From positions 19,843,111 to 19,907,110 of the forward strand of contig OY783191.1 of NCBI GenBank assembly GCA_963678675.1: 64,000 nucleotides of DNA, given 5' to 3'. The notes under the pieces were generated by a model. That model made no database searches. It saw only the letters and a program-made list of their open reading frames with translations, and was not told where the DNA came from. The translations under genes were made by a program, and so were the position numbers. The DNA is from Xiphydria camelus (Eukaryota; Arthropoda; Insecta; Hymenoptera; Xiphydriidae). Each line of letters starts with the position of its first letter. The stretch's first letter is position 1. Below, in pieces: positions 44,118-55,860 of the stretch.

Positions 44118-44356
44118 TGTTGATAGTGGATGGATCAACCAATAAATTTGATTTTTCTTCACTATCAGCAATTAAAGTTGTGGCAGAAAAATAAGGGATA
44201 CACAATGGAATTGGATTACAGTAATGTAGTAACTACTTTATTATTATTTTTTCTTTATCGATATATATTTCCTCTTTCGTATTATACTATCCCAAGTTCG
44301 AATTTATACCGACCTGTCAAACGTGAAGTGTACATGTACCTCACTTTTTTTTTCAT
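44118..44356. repeat. E arm, second cluster
   Basis: Starts GTTGATAGTGGATGGATC directly after truncated mariner-array sequence; matches 20,993-21,229 with small differences. Confidence 0.75.
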
Positions 44357-45188
44357 TAAGTATTACTGCAGAACGAGTAGGTAAGAAGATTTTCATGAAG
44401 ACTCATGATTTTTTGACTTGTCATCTCGTACAGGTGCAACCGAAGAGGATTTAGCTCATGTCCTGTCCACAAAAAGATGACTCGATGGACATTGGAGAAT
44501 TTCAGACTTGTCACCGAGCGCCTATATCCCACGGTACATTAATTGCAATACGCGTTTCTCCTTTCAACTATTCCAGCTTTAAATAACTTTTACTTCTTTC
44601 AAGCTAAAAACTTGGCTAATAACCTTTTTTGAACTGTTTGTGGTAGGTGGCAGCGATTGATAATAGCGACTCGTCGTAGACAAGTACGTCTATTAAAACT
44701 AAAAAGCAATTCGGTGTACCGAACTACTACTGCAATAATGTGCCCGAGCTCACGGTCTATTCTGCGATTAACATTAACGTAATCGTGATTATGCTCAGGG
44801 GATGGGTGTTCCAAAAGAGGTAAAGTTGATACTAAACATCGGATGCTGTAAGCTGACTTGCTAGTGTATGCTTTGCAACTGGAACATCATCGCAGGAATA
44901 ATTTGTCTACGATTAGTCACAATCATTGATCGCTGCCCCCTACGATGAACAGTTTGTACAAGGTAAATACTTTGAAAGAAGTGAAAGTTATTTAAAGCAG
45001 GAATAATTGAAACGAAAAGCGCATATTGCAATAAATGTACCGTGGGTAATAGGCGCTCGGTGACAAGTCTGATATTCTCCGATGTCCATCGAGTCATCTT
45101 TTTATAGACAGGACACGAGCTAGGTCCTCTTCGGTTGCACCTGTACGAGATGACATGTCAGAGTCTGCAGTAATACTTAATGAGATAA
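44357..45188. mobile_element. Palindromic module F, copy 2
   Basis: Same inverted ends (TAAGTATTACTGCAG / CTGCAGTAATACTTA) and centre as 21,230-22,054, with scattered substitutions and small indels. Confidence 0.75.
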
Positions 45189-45645
45189 AAGTGAGGTACA
45201 TGTACACTTCACGTTTGACAGTTCGGTATATAAGTTCGAACTTGTGGGATAGTATAATACGAAAGAGGGACTATATCGATAAAGAAAAATTAATAATAAA
45301 GTAGTTACTATATTACTGTAATCCAATACCATTGTATCCCTTATTTTTCTGTCACGACTTTGATAGTTGATAATGAATAAAAATCAAATTTATTGGCTGA
45401 TCCATCCACTATCAACAATCAAAGTCGTGGCAGAAAAATAAGGGATACAATAAAATTGGATTACAATAATGGAGTAACTACTTTAAACACTTGGGGAAAC
45501 TCACCGAAGGAACCCGAATAATTATCTTATCACTTGTACACTTGATTTCGAGGTTACATGCATGATTTGACAGCTACCGGGAGATCAGGGGGGCCTTTCT
45601 AAAGTCACTCGTATCTTTGCGTGCACGCAACTCAGCGAAGAGACC
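45189..45645. repeat. E palindrome and flank
   Basis: 45,189-45,480 holds the closing E arm and a near-complete short E palindrome around ~45,385 (the counterpart at 22,200 lacks part of it). 45,481-45,645 duplicates 22,208-22,372. Confidence 0.7.
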
Positions 45646-45758
45646 AATCAGGTTTAAGTATTCCGTTGCGGCGGGGGTCCTGATTGGTCTACTCGCTAAG
45701 AAACGTATATGCATCTTTGCGAGTAGACCAATCAGGACCCCCACCACAACGGAATACT
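45646..45758. mobile_element. ~113-bp hairpin, copy 2
   Basis: Duplicate of 22,373-22,485, same stem and loop. Confidence 0.75.
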
Positions 45759-45854
45759 TGATCTGCAACAGTTAATAGATGATTTTTATTCGCATTGGCA
45801 TGTTTATGATGATATTTGCAATGAATGTTCTACTCGGATTGAAATGAGTCGTAA

Positions 45855-47770
45855 TAGTCGGAGAGCCAGAGCCAAAAAAGTTCTCTGAATTTAATAAGCC
45901 CAGTTTTTTTATAGTTTATTACAGTGGTTGTGTAGACAAACATACTGCGGTCAGTCAAGCGAAAGCTGGGGCATATGTCTCAGGGACGCTATCAAAGTTG
46001 TCGTTCCTGCCGGGGTAATAATTTGAATTTAATAAGGTTGAAAATCGGTATACAACTTGTATATTGCATATAAATAAAGGTTACGAAGTCAGTCAGCTGA
46101 ATGTGGGGGCGGAGCTGGTCAGTCAGCAAAAAAAGAAATGTTAATTTCGCGCGCGCTCGGCGTTGCAGGCGATTTCAAATCAGAGTATAGGAAAGAAGAG
46201 CGCAGGTATACTCGTAGGGGGGGTAAGAGACAATAGCTCGGGGTCTGTTCCGTCGCACCGAGCGTACACATAGGTCGTAAATATCACGGACAATTCGTTA
46301 ACAGCCATCTCCCGCAGTGCCCGCTTTGACCGGCACCGTCATAAAAGTGATCCGAGCCGGCTAAAGGAGAGGAGTGTCCGATGCCACCGATGAACAATTG
46401 GGGAATTTTGATACTTAGTTTTTCCATTTCGCCAGCGTCATCGACATCCCTCCTCTGGCCGATCAGGGCGCGTCGCGTCACGTTAGAACGAACTAGATTC
46501 AATAGGCTATTAATTAAATATAATATAATAATATTGAAAATGTATTATATATGTACATAATAGACATTACAAATAATATTTTAATAACTCATTCATTATC
46601 AAATTCTGCCTCCGAATCATCAAATTCGTTGATTTCGCTTAAACGTCAACAACGCAACTTCTTACTTCAATAGGTGTTCAAGTCATATCGATAATAAGTA
46701 CGAAATAAACTATTTTAAGCATGCACAAAATGTTTATATTGAATTGTATCTTACCTTAACTCTTGTCTATACTTTTTACTTAAAGCCGTAAACTTTCTGT
46801 AGCAAACTACATGGTAGCACTCAATTTGTCCTGGATTCGACGGCAAAGATATATTGTCATACGTTAAATTATATTTTGCACGAATTCGTAAAATTGCTTT
46901 ACAATTTGTTAAAGTCTTCTCTGTAAATGATATTAATAGCTGATGCTTCTTGAGGCAGAATACACAAATTTTGTTCATTTTGAAACGAAACACATGCGTC
47001 ACTCACTACGGTTTAACCATTGTTCAATACAACACGAATTGAGACACGACACTTGATGGTTGATAGTACATTGAAGGGCACGCTTTTAGCCCCGATTTAT
47101 ATATTCGCATCGTAGCCCAATGGAAGGGATAGCGTGGGCTAACGTGACTCGACGCGACGCACCCTGATCGGCCAGGGGAAGGATGTCGATGACGCTGGCG
47201 AAATGGAAAAACTAAGTATCAAAATTCCCCAATTGTTCATCGGCGGCATCGGACACTCCTCTCCTTTAGCCGGCTCGGATCACTTTTATGACGGTACCGG
47301 TCAAAGCGGGTACTGCGGGAGATGGCTGTTAACGAATTGTCCGTGATATTTACGATCTATGTACGCTCGGTGCGACGGAACAGACCCCGAGCTATTGTCT
47401 CTTACCCCCCCTACGAGTATACCTGCGCTCTTTTCTATACTCTGATTTGAAATCGTCTGCAACGCCGAGCGCGCGCGAAATTAACATTTCTTTTTTTGCT
47501 GACTGACCAGCTCCGCCCCCACATTCAGCTGACTGACTTCGTAACCTTTATTTATATGCAATATACAAGTTGTATACCGATTTTCAACCTTATTAAATTC
47601 AAATTATTACCCCGGCAGGAACGACAACTTTGATAGCGTCCCTGAGACATATGCCCCAGCTTTCGCTTGACTGACCGCAGTATGTTTGTCTACACAACCA
47701 CTGTAATAAACTATAAAAAAACTGGGCTTATTAAATTCAGAGACCTTTTTTGGCTCTGGCTCTTGGACTA
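45855..47770. mobile_element. 1916-bp element G with ~620-bp inverted repeats, TAA duplication
   Basis: Ends TAGTCGGAGAGCCAGAGCC and GGCTCTGGCTCTTGGACTA. TAA is duplicated at 45,852-45,854 and 47,771-47,773, proven by the empty site at ~22,585 (GAGTCGTAAGGTCAGC). The 3-bp TAA fits PIF/Harbin­ger, but the long arms are unusual for that group. The arms are GC-rich and hold GAGCTATTGTCTCTTACC and CAGCTGACTGACTTCG words. The AT-rich centre (46,500-47,140) carries one exon. Confidence 0.8.
46751..47002 (-). CDS. First exon of a cysteine-rich transposon protein
   Basis: 83 codons from an ATG: KICVFCLKKHQLLIS, then CKAILRIRAKYNLTYD, then ECYHVVCYRKFTAL. C-x2-C plus C-x-H-x3-C is a likely zinc-binding N-terminal module known from uncharacterised insect transposon proteins. 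The frame runs into a strong splice donor at 46,754 (TTAAG|GTAAG), so it is a 5' exon. The continuation is not in the element. Inside element G, so probably a remnant of the autonomous parent. Confidence 0.5.
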   Translation of the reverse strand: MTHVFRFKMNKICVFCLKKHQLLISFTEKTLTNCKAILRIRAKYNLTYDNISLPSNPGQIECYHVVCYRKFTALSKKYRQELR

Positions 47771-48298
47771 TAAGATCAGCATCGAAGCTGTAAATGATGT
47801 AGTAATAATTACATTAAATTTATTTCTGACTAAGGGCGAAATTTCAGCGGTGCATGCAAAAGGATTTCTTAAAACTATTCCAACGTCTCGAGTTAATATA
47901 TGTAACAACATATATACTGTCATAAGTGGTATCTTTACATGTGATGAAAGAATTCGTCATGGTCATTGGAAGAGTATACTTAGAGTTGAAGGTAAAACGT
48001 CTTCATGGATTTCTGTAGACAACCAAAATATAAGAAAAATCCGATGTCCTGTAAATTCGAAAGCGGTATATGTTTTATTTCTCCAAAATACTAAAGCAAA
48101 GTGAAAAATATAAGGGCTCTCTAGTCTATAAATTCCTTTCAAAATATCACGAGAATAAATCAAAAGTAAGTAAGTGGTTATAATTAATTGGCTCGTATCG
48201 GTATAAAATGTGAGACTTTAATTTTGTGGTAATAGAAAGCTATTCTTCTACATGTACGTATTCTCCTCATGAATAAATTCCAAAAAGTAATGAAATCC

Positions 48299-49023
48299 CC
48301 CCACAAAAACAGATTCTCTGTAAAAAAAAGGCGGCATGTTCATTCAGTGCCAACAAAAATTGATACCTACGTAAAATACTCTCCAAAAAAGATTTGAAAT
48401 CAATTAAGATCGCCATGTTCAAGATTTATATATAAAAAGTAAAAGGCATCATTTGAAAGGAAAATTATTGTAAATCAAGTTACTAAAAAATTCGACTAAG
48501 GAATTTATAAAAAAATTTTAATAAAAAAGAACTTGCCGCGTTTTTTCCTTCAAAATAAAAATTCAGACAGAATTATACTCGATGTTTATGCACTTATGAT
48601 TTTAAATAAATTCATACACTTATATGATACCACCAGTATACCGAATGTCGCACGGGAAACCAACCAGGCGGGGGCCTTCTGAATTTCTCTGAATTTGACT
48701 TCGGCAGTGCAATTTATGAATTACTCTAGCACCGTCCAAGCACTACCAATTATTCGGTATAGTGGACAAAAGATGAAAACTTAAACGCGACAAGTTCTTT
48801 TTTATTAAATTTTTTTTATAAATTCTTTAGTCGAATTTTTTAGTAACTTGATTTACAATAATTTTCCTTTCAAATGATGCCTTTTACTTTTTATATATAA
48901 ATCTTGAACACGGCGATCTTAATTGATTTTAAATCTTTTTTGGAGAGTATTTTACGTATCAATTTTTGTTGGCACTGAATGAATATGCCGCCTTTTTTTT
49001 ACAGAGAATCTGTTTTTGTGGGG
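48299..49023. mobile_element. 725-bp MITE with CCCCACAAAAAC ends, TCC duplication
   Basis: Inverted arms of ~240 bp from CCCCACAAAAACAGATTC to GAATCTGTTTTTGTGGGG, flanked by TCC (48,296-48,298 and 49,024-49,026). The non-coding centre is unique. Superfamily not recognised. Confidence 0.8.
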
Positions 49024-49026
49024 TCC

Positions 49027-50212
49027 TACATACCCAATAAGAATCAATGTAGATTTAAAAGTTGCCAACAAATCTGCAGAAGTTGCATGTTCCAGGAAGA
49101 CCGACTTTAAATATCTGGTACAAACTAAATTACAGCCGTTATTCTAAAAGCGTACGATATCACGTCCATTTGACCCCTTTGTGCTACTTTATTCAAGGAT
49201 TCGTCAAATCCAATTACAATATGAGAACACGCAGAGTGCCATTTCAGAAGTTCATTGTGAACGTAAGGGGTCAAACCATGCAATACTACGAGTATATTAT
49301 ACTCTATTTTGGCTCTACCCAACTGAATCTTTTCAGCCACTGTGCTATCGGCAAACATAATTTTGAACAGAGAAACGTCTTTTTCGACCGCTTGCATGAA
49401 ATATGTGATGGAATAGAGGGCAGACACCAAACTATTTCAGCCGGCGTAATTGCTTATTTTAATACGTAGGTTCCTAGTCCCTGCGAATTATTCATTTGAG
49501 ACGTGCGAACAGTTGATACAAAAGTTTCACTCAAACTCTGTCGCTGCGATATAGATAATTAAGAGAAACTCAAAAGGTTGTATATCGAAGCGTGAAGAAA
49601 AAAATCACATCAGTAAGCGCGAAAAAACATTTCGTTTTTCGATAACAATTTTCTCTACAGTACTCTCGATACTTTTCCGCCGACGGGTCTGTAGGGGAAG
49701 AGATAAGGCTTCTTCCACCCGAACGTACTTACACTCAGCGCTTCATTCCGCATCTCTTCATGAAAAAGTATCGAGAGAATGGTCCTCGACTCGACACGCG
49801 GTTAAGTCCGATATGATGAGGGAAGCGCTCGAACTCGTTCGAAGGGGAATAGAAAAGTACCGCGCGCGCGCGCGAGAGTACTGTAGATAGAAACTCTAGA
49901 ATGACAGCGTACCCCAACTGTTGGATCTATTGCAGGTAGCGTAGAATATTCACGTGATAACGTTGATGCCGTAGCCGGAGAAGCAGGGGCGATACTTTTT
50001 GAAAGTGCCGATTCACCTTTACAAAGCACGGGTATAGAATAGGATTTAGCTTGAGCGGCCACAGTGGACTGATGCTTTTTCCCATTTCTGTGACTGATTA
50101 CTGCTTGTTTATCAATATTGTTTTCGGCAAACTTAGTATTGCAGAATGAACAAAATGCAGAAAAATAATTTTTTACTGCCCTTATCCACTCTTTAAAGTT
50201 TGAATTCGACAA
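49027..50212 (-). pseudogene. BED-finger/hAT-like transposon protein, broken
   Basis: The N-terminal piece (50,212-49,930) has KEWIRAVKNYFSAFCSFC and AVISHRNGKKHQSTV, a C-x2-C...H-x5-H BED-type finger. The second piece (49,470-49,027) has ITPAEIVW, LFKIMFADSTVAEKIQLG and CSHIVIGFDESLNKVAQRG, then RYLKSVFLEHATSADLLAT. FDESLNK is the usual start of the catalytic core of this hAT-related family. It is cut by frameshifts and by an inserted MITE; everything after the core start is missing, replaced by the MITE at 48,299-49,023. Confidence 0.65.
49655..49884. mobile_element. 230-bp MITE with CTACAGTACTCTCG ends
   Basis: CTACAGTACTCTCGATACTTTTCC at one end and GAAAAGTACC(GC)n then CGAGAGTACTGTAG at the other. 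It lies between the two halves of the BED-finger pseudogene. An alternating (CG)7 tract at 49,860-49,873 stands just inside the right end. Confidence 0.65.
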
Positions 50213-51249
50213 CCAACAAAATGATTAAACGTTGTTTTTTTGGTGGTTGCATGACTCTGTCATCACTGGAAACAAATTCTTACGTTTATGTCAGTTGCTA
50301 CAAAGAGATATATAATATACGTTAAGAACCGTTGATGATAAAGACCCTAACTCTAGTCGATAGGACTCGTTTGCGCTATCTACCGGAGACATCGTGAAAT
50401 TTATCGTAAAATGTATCAATGGTGAAATTGCGAGAAATTAACTCCATTTTATTTGAAATTTCCAGAAAAAATCTAAAATTCCCTGACTGACCAAATTCTT
50501 TGACATTTCCCGGTTTTCCAGGTCTGTAGCCACCCTGTAGTATTGTAATTATGAAACGATATTCGAGCAATATAAACATTATAAACTCAACAAAGTTTGA
50601 GTAATATATGCATCAAATACAATAAGCTTTAATCTACAATATGAAACGGAAAATGTAGAACTTTGGGAATAAAATTTATAAATAGTTACTTATCGTTAAC
50701 AATTTACATTCCATTAGAGCATTACACTGGAATATATTTGTGCCTTAAATATAACAAGAATGACTCTAATTTCAATTCCAATTATAAGAGAAACGACGTT
50801 TCATGAGAAATATTTGTGTTAATCCAAGTGCTCTCGAAGCTTCACATTATCGTAATGAAAAAAAGTAATTGAAAAAATATGTCCACAATGAACAATGGTT
50901 TGAAATGTTCATTTTAAAATGACGAATTAAAAAAAATTTAATTACAGAAAATAAAAGATACACTTCAGAAAAATTAATTGTTTAACTTCACGGAGTCATA
51001 CAAAATCCAGAATGATGTCAATATATTGCTTTCATTTCTTCATAATATAGATCACCTTAAAAAATTGTTTCTTTTTTATAGTAGTTATAATCACCTAAAG
51101 TTCGAGTAGAGTCATTTTTCCTCAATTCTTCATCATTTTATAACTCAAGAATATTTTGGTGAAAAATTTGGAATGAATTACAAAGGCTTATTTGATTGAG
51201 AATTATTGTAAACAAAAGTGGACGTAATAGGCACAGCAGGAAATATTGG
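50213..51249. other. AT-rich, no gene
   Basis: Contains the inverted partner of the dispersed repeat at 1866-1960 (50,455-50,550, ending CCACCCTGTAG). The rest is AT-rich with no recognisable feature. Confidence 0.5.
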
Positions 51250-51600
51250 GATCTGACATGGGGGAGGAGCTTAGTTCGAAAAATCCAATATGGCCGAAAT
51301 GAGTATACTACCGATACAGAGTCTTATGGGAGTGAAGTCATTATTTATTGTTTTGACACGCGCAGGGCTCCGCGAATCTTTCCCAACTTTCACTAGACTC
51401 GCGGGAGGACATGCGCACCCTTTGCCCTCCGTTATCGTCCAGGGTTGACCTCCCATAAATATAAATTCAGCCTTCGAGACGCGCATATGCCTGTCTCTGG
51501 ACGGGCGCATCACGGAACGTCGACGTATCTGCGCGCAACCCCGGCGTTTTTTCACGTTTTTACTCTTCCACTTTCTCGAAACTTTCTTCTCATATCGTGA
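51250..51600 (+). repeat. Dispersed repeat with 'GACTCGCGGGA', copy 1
   Basis: GACTCGCGGGAGGACATGCG, CCAGGGTTGACCTCCCATAAAT, GAGACGCGCATATGCCTGTCTC and ACGGAACGTCGACG appear in the same order at 56,800-57,050 (copy 2). An old GC-rich interspersed repeat of unknown type. Confidence 0.6.
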
Positions 51601-53510
51601 AATGGAAAAAACCCGACCTTATGCCGAAGCATACCCCTTCCTTGCGAGCCATTTCCCGGCAGTCGTGAAAAATTCGTTATCGTGTCCGTATCTCCTCCTG
51701 CTCCTCACTTACGCAAGCATCGCACTCATTCTAAGTGTTCCCGGACATTCGTTGTTAACCCGAAAATAAAATCTACGTATTTACCAAACAACAACCTTCT
51801 CTCTCCAGTTTCTTCGCTTCTGTCTACTCCTTCGTCGCAACAGCGTTCTTTCCTGGATTCCGATTCCATTCCCTTTCTTTCCTCAAACTATTTTATGTTT
51901 GGTCTTCCGAACATTTACGAATGGCTTTAACTATGAATGCGATTTGCTCTTGTGGGCAGGTATTTTACACCTTCCATTTTTCTATTAATTCAACATATGA
52001 ATAAGGTATAATTTTTAATAATATAATAATGTTCTGTTCGTTCCGAGGTTTTTGAACGTATTGGACGCTCTTCGACCAGGAACTTGTTGTATGACTTTTT
52101 TAGTTTTCTCTTACGACCGGGTGTGGGAGTGCTAAGTACGCAACGCGAAGAAATTTCCAGGGAAATGCGGAAGGCAGGATTAACTGTTGTAAATCCCGAG
52201 GAAACTCCAGTGCTCGGTTCCTATGCCCCGGTCGACGTATACGTACACGGGACCCTGTGGCATTGAGGAACTTTCCCGGATCTAATTTATGACTCAAAGG
52301 ATCCCAAGGAGTGTCGAATTTTTCCCTCGCACCGATCTAGGGCCCAAATGCGCGAGAAGCATTTGGGCGAATACGCGACATACATACATTAATCCAATGC
52401 CAGTCACTCGCTAACCCACTAAACGGTATACTAGGAATAGTTTTACTTCTTGCCACCAGATGGCGTATTGAGACATGTCAGATCCCAATAGGGGGCAGGC
52501 CAAAATCTCACCTAGCGTCGCTAGTAGTAAAATTCCAAAGCTTTTGAATAATGTTTAACGTACTTGTAATAGGGATGAATAGAATTGTTATATATTACTT
52601 CAAGCAATTAGTTTGTAATGAATTATAAAATAATTAACTGATATTGAAATTTCATATTCCACGTCGATTTTCTTCCGAGAAATGACATCTAAGGTTACGG
52701 TAACTTGTCCTTTTTCTAAATTTCTCGCTTCTACTAAGTACATCACCAACATGGCTAGTCATGCATAATTCTTTACAATAAGTACTCCCGGACAGTTTCA
52801 TGACAACAATCTTAACTTATTAGAGTAAAGCCAGCTTTAACTATTCACGTAATTTTGTTTATCTCTTTTACATCTAAACTTCTAAACTTCAGAATTTGGC
52901 CACTAGAGGTTTACACATCGCCTTGTATACGCCTCTTGCGTATCTCGAAAGTGCGCCGAAAGCGCCGCGTAGTGGCCAAGATTGGCACAAATGGGTTACA
53001 CTGTCAACCAATCAGACCTTCCGGCTTGTGCTTATACAGGCAAACCTAAGTGTACATGTGACCACATGTATAGTCGTACACCCCCGTGCCGTGTAACCCA
53101 GTACAGCACTTTTTGCTCACCAGGCGAGTAAGGCGGCGCCACCACCGATGCGCACAATGCGTATAGTCTCTATTACAAATGGTAGAGTAAGGACGTGGCC
53201 GGTTGTATATGGAATGCCTTTATATATTGTTGACGCAAGAATACCTTTATCGTGAAAAGAATTTCTTCCTACGTGGAAAAAAAAAATACTAACTTGAGCC
53301 TGTCAAATATGTTTTTTGTACGAAGAAAATCATGACTTCATCCTGCAATTATGTCATGTAATTATGATCTTGATTCGAGAAAACTTTTTTTTGGTACTAG
53401 CAATTACTTCTCTCAGTGTAGTTTATAAAAGTATTACCTTTATTTATTTATAGGTTCATACATATTATAATACTGTTTCAACAGGATTCTTCGATAGATT
53501 GAAATACCTA
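51601..53510. other. No recognised gene
   Basis: Plus frames of 82 (51,682-51,930) and 60 codons (52,084-52,266; REEISREMRKAGLTVVNPEE) look like nothing I know. A GGCCACTAGAGG ... GTAGTGGCC inverted pair near 52,900-52,978 may be a short MITE. The last ~100 bp are the 3' flank of FANCL. Confidence 0.4.
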
Positions 53511-54591
53511 CTAAGTAAGGGAACAAAATAACGTTTCTTCGCAATTTGGGCAGTTTCCATATATGTTGTTGAATGCAACGTGATTGGTAGCCACTGCTTG
53601 TAACCACTGAAATTAAATGTTATCAGTCGTTTAATAAAAAAAGGATATAGTACTACATTCCATTTTACTATTAGATAATAGATTCCTAAGTACGAGTACC
53701 TCCAGGAGACAGGACCTATGAAAACGCCTACTGCACTTGATGTTGTCACAAATTATGTCCGTTAATTGACCATTATCCAATTCCAGTGAGAAGCATATGC
53801 AGCATTCTTCATCACCTATTATGCTGTCTAATTTCTTCGGACTACTTACTATTGGTGGTTGTGGAAATTCGGACAAGTTCAATAGAATCATCAGATTTTC
53901 CGTTATACTATATTCCGGATTCCATTCCTACGAATTGTCCAATGTATTAATTCCAGTAATCATAATTATTTTCTTTTCTATCGCTATTTTAACCTTCTGT
54001 ATTACCAGGAGATACTTTTCAAAAATGTGTTTACACCAATAAAGCATTACAGTACTGTCTATACTGGTTATGAAATGTTATTTAAATATTGTATCCATCA
54101 CAATAAGTTCATTGTACTTCAGAGAAAGTATAATAATAAGTAGATCTCTTAGCAAAAATACTGTATAATGCGAATAAAAATTAATTCAAAGAAGATATTG
54201 AACAAAAATTATATCAGAATTTCTCCACTAAATTTTTACCAGCATTTATAATTATCATACTTTCGCGGAATCAAATTTATAAAATTCTACAATTAACTCA
54301 GGTTTCACACATCTTGGCAACATAATAGTAAGGAAATCTATTTAAACTTAGCTACGATAAGTCCCCTTATACGATAAATGAGTGAAATTACAGTGTCGTA
54401 CCTGCAGCTTGCCCGACAAAACATTCCTGTATTTCACTTCTTCGATTGGACTTCCTATGAATTTGATTTCTTGTAGATCATAAGGATTTAAAGGATTAAT
54501 TGTAATTATGGCAGATACACATTCTGATAAACGAATCCGACGATAAAGATGATTCCTTTGAGGATTTGATGGATCTAGAACCCAGCAGTTT
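53511..54591 (-). CDS. FANCL: FANCL, C-terminal exons (RING-type E3 ligase)
   Basis: FANCL is the E3 ubiquitin ligase of the Fanconi anaemia core complex; it monoubiquitinates FANCD2/FANCI in the nucleus during crosslink repair. Three minus-strand exons: 54,591-54,402 (NCWVLDPSNPQRNHLYRRI, part of the central UBC-like/DRWD fold); 53,927-53,700 (EWNPEYSITENLMILLNL, then DEECCICFSLELDNG and CDNIKCSRRFHRSCLLE); 53,606-53,511 (WLQAVATNHVAFNNIYGNCP, NCEETL, stop TAG). Junctions are TTTCAG|..|GTACGA, GTAG|..|GTACTC and TTTCAG|. The frame stays open across both junctions and all Cys/His ligands of the C-terminal RING/PHD-like finger are present. No stop or frameshift, so it looks functional. Upstream exons are not recognised. 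Confidence 0.85.
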
Positions 54592-54898
54592 CTGAAATGC
54601 GTACAATAAAGAATAAGAATAATAAAGAAAGACAAATAAAGCAAGAATGAATAGACGACACAAATAAGAAAACCTGTCCATACACATACACATATATATA
54701 GCTTACAGCGTCCAGACTTGGATCTGCAACATAGCACAAATATAACATAGATAATAATATAAGATATAATATAAGATAGATACGATTTTATGGAAGTATA
54801 GACGATGCGTGGCATCGTTGATTGGTCGTGGTAGGTAGGAGAGGTTAAGCAGGATGGGCATTTGTCAGTGATGAAACTCTTATTTTATATTGCTTACA
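54592..54898 (-). other. Upstream of the recognised FANCL exons
   Basis: AT-rich, probably FANCL intron. A 17-nt stretch at 54,723-54,707 between TTGCAG and GTAAGC has splice-like borders but is too short to call. Confidence 0.3.
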
Positions 54899-55162
54899 AT
54901 TCTTGCAGTCGTCAAAGTGTTCGATTTGTATTAAGTAAGCTACACTCAGAGAACATCACGACATTTTTCTAATTGTAAGATATTCGGGGAGCAACTTCTG
55001 CGGACACATATGCTTCGTTTTTAATCCAAGAATCGATGTTTTAAAAAATTGTTTACAATGTGAATGCAGAAGTTGTTCTTCAAATATCTCAGAAAAATTA
55101 CACGACGTTCTTTGAGTATAGCTCATTTAGTACAAATCGAGCATTTTGACGACTGCAAGAAT
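54899..55162. mobile_element. 264-bp MITE
   Basis: ATTCTTGCAGTCGTCAAAGTG pairs with a CATTTTGACGACTGCAAGAAT end; the inner arms include GATTTGTATTAAGTAAGCT and AGCTCATTTAGTACAAATC. It lies upstream of FANCL. Confidence 0.75.
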
Positions 55163-55456
55163 AGGGGTCTTGCGCAATTTTCAGTAATATGTCAGACAGC
55201 ATCGTGAACACGCAGTAAACCAATTTCCAAAATATTTCCTTTATACGAGCTTAGATGTAGTTGTTATTAATCATTAAAATTCAAGCGCGCGGGGTCCGCT
55301 CACTAAAACGCCGCTATAGTAGTGGAGGGGATGTGTGACGTTACAGCGCTGTAAATGCTGGCGGCAGTGTTGGTTGCAAGCAGCTGCACGCCGTAACGCG
55401 CCGTTGATCGCCTTCAATAACGACTGGTTCTACACTCGTTTTTGTATTTTAACACT
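55163..55456. other. GC-richer stretch before the THAP exon
   Basis: No coding region. It could hold the promoter of the THAP gene; no clear TATA box is visible. Confidence 0.3.
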
Positions 55457-55860
55457 ATGGAAGGGTCATTTGGTACTTACAAATGAGGGGTTCATTGTAA
55501 AAGTGGTGTAAGTCATTTCAAGAAACAGAAGAATTTAATAGAAATGTTGCCGTTTGTAGCCGTTTGTAATGTGCCGTTCGTGTTTGTGCTGCCATCCTAT
55601 GGACCTTTGAACGAAGCTATAACTTACACCACTAGTCTAGCTAACACATTTGATTATGTAGATAACGTTTTTCGCCATTATCTTAAAATGGCAAAAAAGT
55701 GACACACCACTTTTGCAGTGAGCCCCTCAAATGGTGTATTGTGCCAAAGTGCAAGAGCACGAGTATTGTGAACCCCGAAAAAGTGTTCATAAATGTTCCC
55801 AAGGACGAAAAAACCCGGAAAGTGTGGATAAAAATAATAACTAGGTGGTTTACTCTACAC
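55457..55860 (+). pseudogene. THAP-domain first exon, split by a MITE
   Basis: The frame starts ATGGAAGGGTCATTTGG (55,457), is interrupted at 55,485 by a 254-bp MITE, and resumes at 55,739. Across the insertion it reads MEGSFGTYK, then WCIVPKCKSTSIVNPEKVF, then NVPKDEKTRKVWIK. C-x4-C, the P of VPKD and the W of KVW are the start of a THAP zinc finger (C2CH), a DNA-binding module of host genes and P-element-type transposases. The second half (C-x2-H) is not found; it would lie in the next exon. Stop at ~55,866. Confidence 0.65.
55485..55738. mobile_element. 254-bp MITE inside the THAP exon
   Basis: GAGGGGTTCATTGTAAAAG pairs with CTTTTGCAGTGAGCCCCTC over ~28 bp. AAAT is duplicated at 55,481-55,484 and 55,739-55,742; taking out the insert and one AAAT leaves an open reading frame. 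Confidence 0.75.

Larger units (their letters stand above)
45760..48104 (+). pseudogene. Ubiquitin-hydrolase-like fragment, split by a transposon
   Basis: 45,760-45,851 encodes LQQLIDDFYSHWHVYDD and CNECSTRIEMS. The frame resumes at 47,774 with SIEAVNDVVIITLNLFLTK, then FLKTIPTSRVNICNNIY, GIFTCDERIRHGHWKSILRV, SSWISVDNQNIRK and VYVLFLQN, and ends at 48,104. The pattern NI-x-Y...GHW...W...VDN...YVLF looks like the C-terminal half of ubiquitin-specific proteases (catalytic His in GHW, Asp/Asn in VDN). The catalytic Cys part is absent. It may belong to a large transposon encoding such a domain rather than to a host gene. The 1916-bp element between codons breaks it. Confidence 0.45.

Noticed and set aside
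54348..54815. 155-codon minus-strand frame as one exon
   Set aside because: Only 54,591-54,402 matches FANCL; the upstream part is hydrophobic AT-rich intron read-through before a TTTCAG acceptor.
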